This document shows positions 33,587 to 36,596 of a stretch of 36,596 nucleotides of DNA, one piece after another. Both the position numbers and the translations under genes were made by a program. This DNA comes from an uncultured Bacteroides sp. Its GTDB lineage: Bacteria > Bacteroidota > Bacteroidia > Bacteroidales > UBA932. Position 1 is the first letter of the stretch; each line of letters begins with the position of its first letter. Below the pieces are notes generated by a model. That model saw only the letters and a program-made list of their open reading frames with translations, searched no databases and was not told the DNA's origin. The DNA lies in contig UQQM01000021.1 in the NCBI GenBank assembly GCA_900543205.1, positions 1 to 36,596 of the forward strand, written 5' to 3'.

Positions 33587-33949
33587 TTAATACCAGAACA
33601 AAGCATTTATGAACCCGAATACTAAACCTAATCCAAAGCCCCACCATGCCCACTTCGCGTAAGACTTAGCCTGTTTTGGAGACCTATTCTTATTCACACC
33701 CCATAAGATCCACCCCACAACAGGAAAGAAAAACGATACAATATTCAACCCGACATTCGGTTCCTCTGCAGTAGTAGGCTGATATGTTTGCGGATACTGA
33801 CCTACCTGTTGATACGCAGGTTGCTGCCCCGCATTTTGTTGAGGAGATGACTGCAGAGAAGAAGGATTAAGCGGGAAATTACATTTTGGGCATATGGTAG
33901 CGCGATCGGATACCATTGCTCCGCATTTAGGACATTGAATTAGTGACAT
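33587..33949 (-). CDS. Zinc-ribbon membrane protein
   Basis: 120 aa from the ATG at 33949. The first ~25 residues are a zinc ribbon (CPKCGAMVSDRATICPKC, both CxxC pairs). A Gln/Pro/Tyr-rich linker follows ('QQNAGQQPAYQQVGQYPQ'), then two membrane helices ('VSFFFPVVGWILWGV' and 'WAWWGFGLGLVFGFINALFW'). The layout resembles small zinc-ribbon membrane proteins found near SPFH/PspA-type genes (for example the YdjG context in Bacillus). It is the fifth gene of the operon, 4 bp after the previous stop. Confidence 0.8.
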   Translation of the reverse strand: MSLIQCPKCGAMVSDRATICPKCNFPLNPSSLQSSPQQNAGQQPAYQQVGQYPQTYQPTTAEEPNVGLNIVSFFFPVVGWILWGVNKNRSPKQAKSYAKWAWWGFGLGLVFGFINALFWY

Positions 33950-33953
33950 AATA

Positions 33954-34265
33954 TTATAAGTTATTGAATTGTTGCATGATCTTTTGAACCATTTTTTTCC
34001 TTTCGCCAGGAAGATCAACATCAATTATATTTCTCATTCTTCCTATGAATATAATTTGAGACCTTCCTTGATTCACAGACACTACTTGTCCGGTAAAATC
34101 ACAGCCAAAACTATACAAGCTCATCATTGAGTGAAAATGTATTATTCCGGTTGAAGGATTCGCATCATCCACCGGATACCCGGCTTTAATTATAGAATGA
34201 TACAAACGATCAAAAGCCTGTTCATACCGCATCTGAACCTGTTCTGTAACTTTATATGCGCCCAT
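33954..34265 (-). CDS. Small conserved hypothetical protein
   Basis: 103 aa, soluble, no signal. An alpha helix ('EQVQMRYEQAFDRLYHSIIK') is followed by beta-rich segments ('STGIIHFHSMMSLYSFGCDF', 'GQVVSVNQGRSQIIFIGRMR') and a C-terminal helix ('GERKKMVQKIMQQF'). This alternation suggests a small alpha/beta sandwich of the kind seen in 'DUF-like' proteins with membrane-bound partners. I do not recognise the family. It sits between the two zinc-ribbon genes, 10 bp and 4 bp from its neighbours. Confidence 0.72.
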   Translation of the reverse strand: MGAYKVTEQVQMRYEQAFDRLYHSIIKAGYPVDDANPSTGIIHFHSMMSLYSFGCDFTGQVVSVNQGRSQIIFIGRMRNIIDVDLPGERKKMVQKIMQQFNNL

Positions 34266-34275
34266 AATTTATAAT

Positions 34276-34947
34276 TTAGAAATTATCTAATAAGGATCCC
34301 AATATAACCCCTCCAATTGCAGCTGCTGCAACATTATTCCCTGATTCCGATCCTGAACCACGACTATCCCCATACTCGAAGTTGCAAAAAACTTGTTCGG
34401 TAGTGACTTCATATACTTGACTGAGAATTTCGTCTGACACCTGTGCTGCGTTCATGAAATCTATACCAAAAACACGAGTATATAATCCCTGCTGACTCAT
34501 ATAAAATGAATGCATCAGCGGACATGAAATAAAATTTGTATAAATTGAATTCTGAACACCTAATAAAACCAAAGTCATCCCTTCATGAGCGGACATATCT
34601 CGAACTTGCATAAGTTCATGACCATTCACAGAAATATGACATATAATATACGAGTACCTGTTCCGATCATTAACCAATCTTTTTAACTCACATTCAAGAA
34701 TTGTCCTGTTTGTAGAGTGATTTGAATTTTGCAAGCTCCCGACATATGGGATGCTGCTCTTGCACCATTGACACACACGCAATCCATTACTCGGCGCTCC
34801 GCAATTTGGACATTCAGTAGCATACCCTCTTATATCAGCAGCGACACGATATGACTCATTTGGCGCTCCACATTCCGGACAAGATGGCCACGATATATCA
34901 TACGGACAGCCGCATTCAACACATATTTTTACATTACTTCCGTTCAT
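34276..34947 (-). CDS. Protein with two N-terminal zinc ribbons
   Basis: 223 aa from the ATG at 34947. Two or three CxxC zinc ribbons fill residues ~9-67 ('CVECGCPYDISWPSCPECG', 'CPNCGAPSNGLRVCQWC'). A mixed alpha/beta region follows (~80-195, 'YIICHISVNGHELMQVRDMS', 'MTLVLLGVQNSIYTNF'), and a Gly-rich C-terminal tail ends in a short hydrophobic segment ('NNVAAAAIGGVILGSLLDNF'). The tail could insert in a membrane or oligomer. It overlaps the upstream membrane gene by 14 bp. Function unknown; zinc ribbons here probably bind protein partners or the SPFH assembly. Confidence 0.78.
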   Translation of the reverse strand: MNGSNVKICVECGCPYDISWPSCPECGAPNESYRVAADIRGYATECPNCGAPSNGLRVCQWCKSSIPYVGSLQNSNHSTNRTILECELKRLVNDRNRYSYIICHISVNGHELMQVRDMSAHEGMTLVLLGVQNSIYTNFISCPLMHSFYMSQQGLYTRVFGIDFMNAAQVSDEILSQVYEVTTEQVFCNFEYGDSRGSGSESGNNVAAAAIGGVILGSLLDNF

Positions 34948-35287
34948 TACTTGCACCTGACACCATCCTAACTACAATCAATATACAAAGCTGAATTGTC
35001 GCTAATGCTATAATTGCAATAAACCACCCGTTGTTCTTTAGGGCATCCTTCACAAAAAAGGATAATACATATTCGACTACACCTATTGGAACAATAAAAA
35101 AAGGTAATGAGATTTTAAATGCCACATCCTGTCTCTCGATTGAAGACACAAAGCACAGAAGTGTTGATAACAAGATAACAGCACATGACACAATAGTCGT
35201 AAGCTCCTGAATACTATCAAAGAGTTGCCCGATAATGATTGTCACTATCAGGAAGAATAGACCTATAATCAAACTTAAATATTTCAT
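34934..35287 (-). CDS. Small membrane protein with about four helices
   Basis: 117 aa from the ATG at 35287 (MKYLSLIIGLFFLIVTIIIG); the upstream extension overlaps the SPFH gene and is unlikely. Four hydrophobic segments alternate with short charged loops ('SIERQDVAF', 'VKDALKNNG'), and the tail 'MVSGASNERK' is hydrophilic. No family is recognised. It starts 4 bp after the SPFH stop and its end overlaps the zinc-ribbon gene, so it is an obligate part of the operon and a likely membrane anchor for it. Confidence 0.75.
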   Translation of the reverse strand: MKYLSLIIGLFFLIVTIIIGQLFDSIQELTTIVSCAVILLSTLLCFVSSIERQDVAFKISLPFFIVPIGVVEYVLSFFVKDALKNNGWFIAIIALATIQLCILIVVRMVSGASNERK

Positions 35288-35291
35288 TTTC

Positions 35292-36401
35292 TTATATCTG
35301 TGGCGGTGTTGGCGGCACCTGCATATTAAACAAGTAAGACAATTCTGACATATCAGAGATTTTAACCCATGTCGGTAAACCCTGCTTCCACACATAAGTT
35401 TCTTTCGTTATAACACCTTGAGCAATGTACCTTGCGATGTCTTGGGCACTCTGATTTCCTATTTGTTGACCATTGACATAAATAAAATAGGTCACAGGCA
35501 TCGGAATAGGAGGGGGAACACCAACACTTGGATTGATCGTTTGATTGGCCATATTACCAATAGACGCTCCGACACCCATACCTGCGCTTAACCCTGCCCC
35601 CAATGCTACCATATCTCCTCCTGCACCTTGATTGGCAGCCGCCTTCTCCAACACATCAAAACTCCTTTCCATCTGATAAATGTCTCGGCCTGCAATCTTT
35701 AACCTTGCTGAAAGATCCTTTGCTTCTTTAAGTTTAATAACACTTGGATCATTTTGAGGAACATTAATCGACACAAATGAGAAATTTGTGATTTGTAAAC
35801 CATAGTCCACAAAATATCTATTAATAGCATCAGCGCAATATTGAGACATTTCGATAAGATGAGAATTAATGTCAAGAATTGAGACACTATCTGCCGCGAT
35901 CTTTTGACTTATCGAATTATTTATATTCGCGAGCATCAAACCTTTAAAATATTCATGCACTTTATCAGCCGAGAAATCTGTAACATTGCCAATCAAAGAC
36001 AATAAGAAAGACTCCGGATCTATCACTTTAATTCCATATTGGCCATAGGCTCTAACAGGAACAATCACATTATATTTTGGATCTTCAAGTTGAATTGGAG
36101 TAGGAGTCCCCCACTTCAAATCCATTTTTGTTGTTAGATTAATATACCAAACTTCAGCTTTAAACGGAGACTCTCCACCGAAAGGCAGATTTAGAACCTT
36201 ATTCAAGAGAGGAATATTACTTGTTTTTATCGTATATGTCCCTGACTCAAATCGGTCATAAATTTTGCCTCCTTTAACAAAAAAAGCTATTTGTGTAGGA
36301 TAAACGACAACCTGTGTTCCTATCCTCAAATCATCCGAGGGGAACTTTTTACACAATTCAAAGTCGTTCATTGCAACCTTGACAACATCAACAATAGCCA
36401 T
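35292..36401 (-). CDS. YdjI-like SPFH protein with C-terminal GYF_2 domain
   Basis: 369 aa. Residues ~20-225 form the SPFH domain of the YdjI/'virion core protein' type ('LRIGTQVVVYPTQIAFFVKG', 'YDRFESGTYTIKTSNIPLL', 'YGQYGIKVIDPESFLLSLIG', 'YFVDYGLQITNFSFVSINVP'). A helical segment and a Gly/Ala stretch follow ('MVALGAGLSAGMGVGASIG'). Residues ~300-358 are a GYF_2 domain ('TYFIYVNGQQIGNQSAQDIA', 'ETYVWKQGLPTWVKISDMSE') of the kind that binds proline-rich peptides. In Bacillus, YdjI works with YdjG and PspA in membrane stress. It leads the operon; no PspA gene is in view. Confidence 0.9.
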   Translation of the reverse strand: MAIVDVVKVAMNDFELCKKFPSDDLRIGTQVVVYPTQIAFFVKGGKIYDRFESGTYTIKTSNIPLLNKVLNLPFGGESPFKAEVWYINLTTKMDLKWGTPTPIQLEDPKYNVIVPVRAYGQYGIKVIDPESFLLSLIGNVTDFSADKVHEYFKGLMLANINNSISQKIAADSVSILDINSHLIEMSQYCADAINRYFVDYGLQITNFSFVSINVPQNDPSVIKLKEAKDLSARLKIAGRDIYQMERSFDVLEKAAANQGAGGDMVALGAGLSAGMGVGASIGNMANQTINPSVGVPPPIPMPVTYFIYVNGQQIGNQSAQDIARYIAQGVITKETYVWKQGLPTWVKISDMSELSYLFNMQVPPTPPQI

Positions 36402-36596
36402 ATAGTTCTTTTAATTGCTTATCCGCGCATCGATAGAGACGTAGTTTACGTAGAATCGATTGTATTCTTTAGCATATCGATATTCGACCATATCAAACTA
36501 TATCCGTGAATCGATTATGGGCATAAACATTATGTAAATGTTCGGCCTAGTCGACATTTGGGGTGATGGATTTGCGCCAAAATTATCCTAGTCGAC
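36402..36596 (-). promoter_or_regulatory. Upstream region of the SPFH cargo operon with ATCGAT cluster
   Basis: 195 bp without a gene. Four ATCGAT palindromes lie at 36429, 36455, 36476 and 36510; two are extended to AATCGATT (36454-36461, 36509-36516) and one to ATATCGATAT. A -7 match TAATTTTG (minus strand, 36578-36585) would start a ~170-nt leader carrying all four sites. CCTAGTCGAC is repeated at 36546-36555 and 36587-36596. Together these look like an operator/leader region; the binding protein is unknown. Confidence 0.5.

Larger units (their letters stand above)
30422..36596. mobile_element. Integrative element in tRNA-Asn, left end; right end outside window
   Basis: It begins in the 3' half of tRNA-Asn and contains, in order, a serine recombinase, a 50-aa gene, a conserved-looking non-coding stretch, and an AT-rich six-gene cargo operon. 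Support: the recombinase is tail-to-tail with the tRNA, its C-terminus is tRNA-encoded, and base composition falls sharply from the GC-rich host to AT-rich cargo. No conjugation, replication or phage gene is visible in this part. No copy of the tRNA 3' end was found to the right, so the other boundary is beyond 36596. Confidence 0.78.

Noticed and set aside
30422..36596. A prophage
   Set aside because: No capsid, tail, terminase or lysis gene is seen in this part; only the recombinase and a cargo operon, so an integrative element is the safer call.

Overview
The window is a piece of a Bacteroidales chromosome, probably Alistipes or a related gut lineage (family level is an inference). Evidence: promoters of the Bacteroidota type (TTTG, 18-19 bp, then TAnnTTTG), Bacteroidales-type gene families (DUF6515, DUF4922 fused to SpoIID, CCDC81-like HU, a split LysO, NamZ/DUF1343) and high-GC host DNA. 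The last ~6 kb is visibly AT-rich.

Layout of the host part (1-30420). A cut-off CMD-family gene and a secreted regulatory-domain protein are followed on the minus strand by an SPFH membrane protein and an unlisted 54-aa Arc-like ribbon-helix-helix gene. Then come a plus-strand RelA/SpoT homolog with a degenerate hydrolase motif and a hypothetical partner, a HigB-HigA toxin-antitoxin pair with a clear promoter and operator palindrome, and about 0.8 kb of decayed DNA. Next is the minus-strand operon rpsA-rnz-glucosaminidase/LysM-mltG, then corA, then fba-recR-mntP. Plus-strand gmk-nadD, minus-strand split lysO, tRNA-Leu(TAG), a TonB-C protein, and prfB-fumarase-5-FCL diverging from murI follow. 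A long minus-strand run (HU-like protein, Nudix, DUF4922-SpoIID fusion, AmpG permease, NamZ muramidase, DUF6515 protein) looks like a peptidoglycan turnover and recycling locus.

Mobile part (30422-36596, right end not in the window). A large serine recombinase lies tail-to-tail with tRNA-Asn(GTT). Its last dozen codons are read from the complement of the 3' half of the tRNA, so the tRNA is the probable integration site. Upstream of the recombinase sit a 50-aa overlapping small gene and a ~230-bp element that looks conserved but non-coding. The cargo is a compact, AT-rich, six-gene minus-strand operon: a YdjI-like SPFH protein with a C-terminal GYF_2 domain, a small multi-pass membrane protein, a protein with two zinc ribbons, a small soluble protein, a zinc-ribbon/transmembrane protein, and a secreted or lipid-anchored protein. 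It ends in a strong intrinsic terminator. This SPFH/zinc-ribbon cassette is the best candidate for an undescribed membrane-associated stress or defence system.

Several host genes (rsh, prfB, murI, the HU-like gene) have the -7 element only 5-7 bp before ATG, which suggests leaderless or nearly leaderless transcripts.
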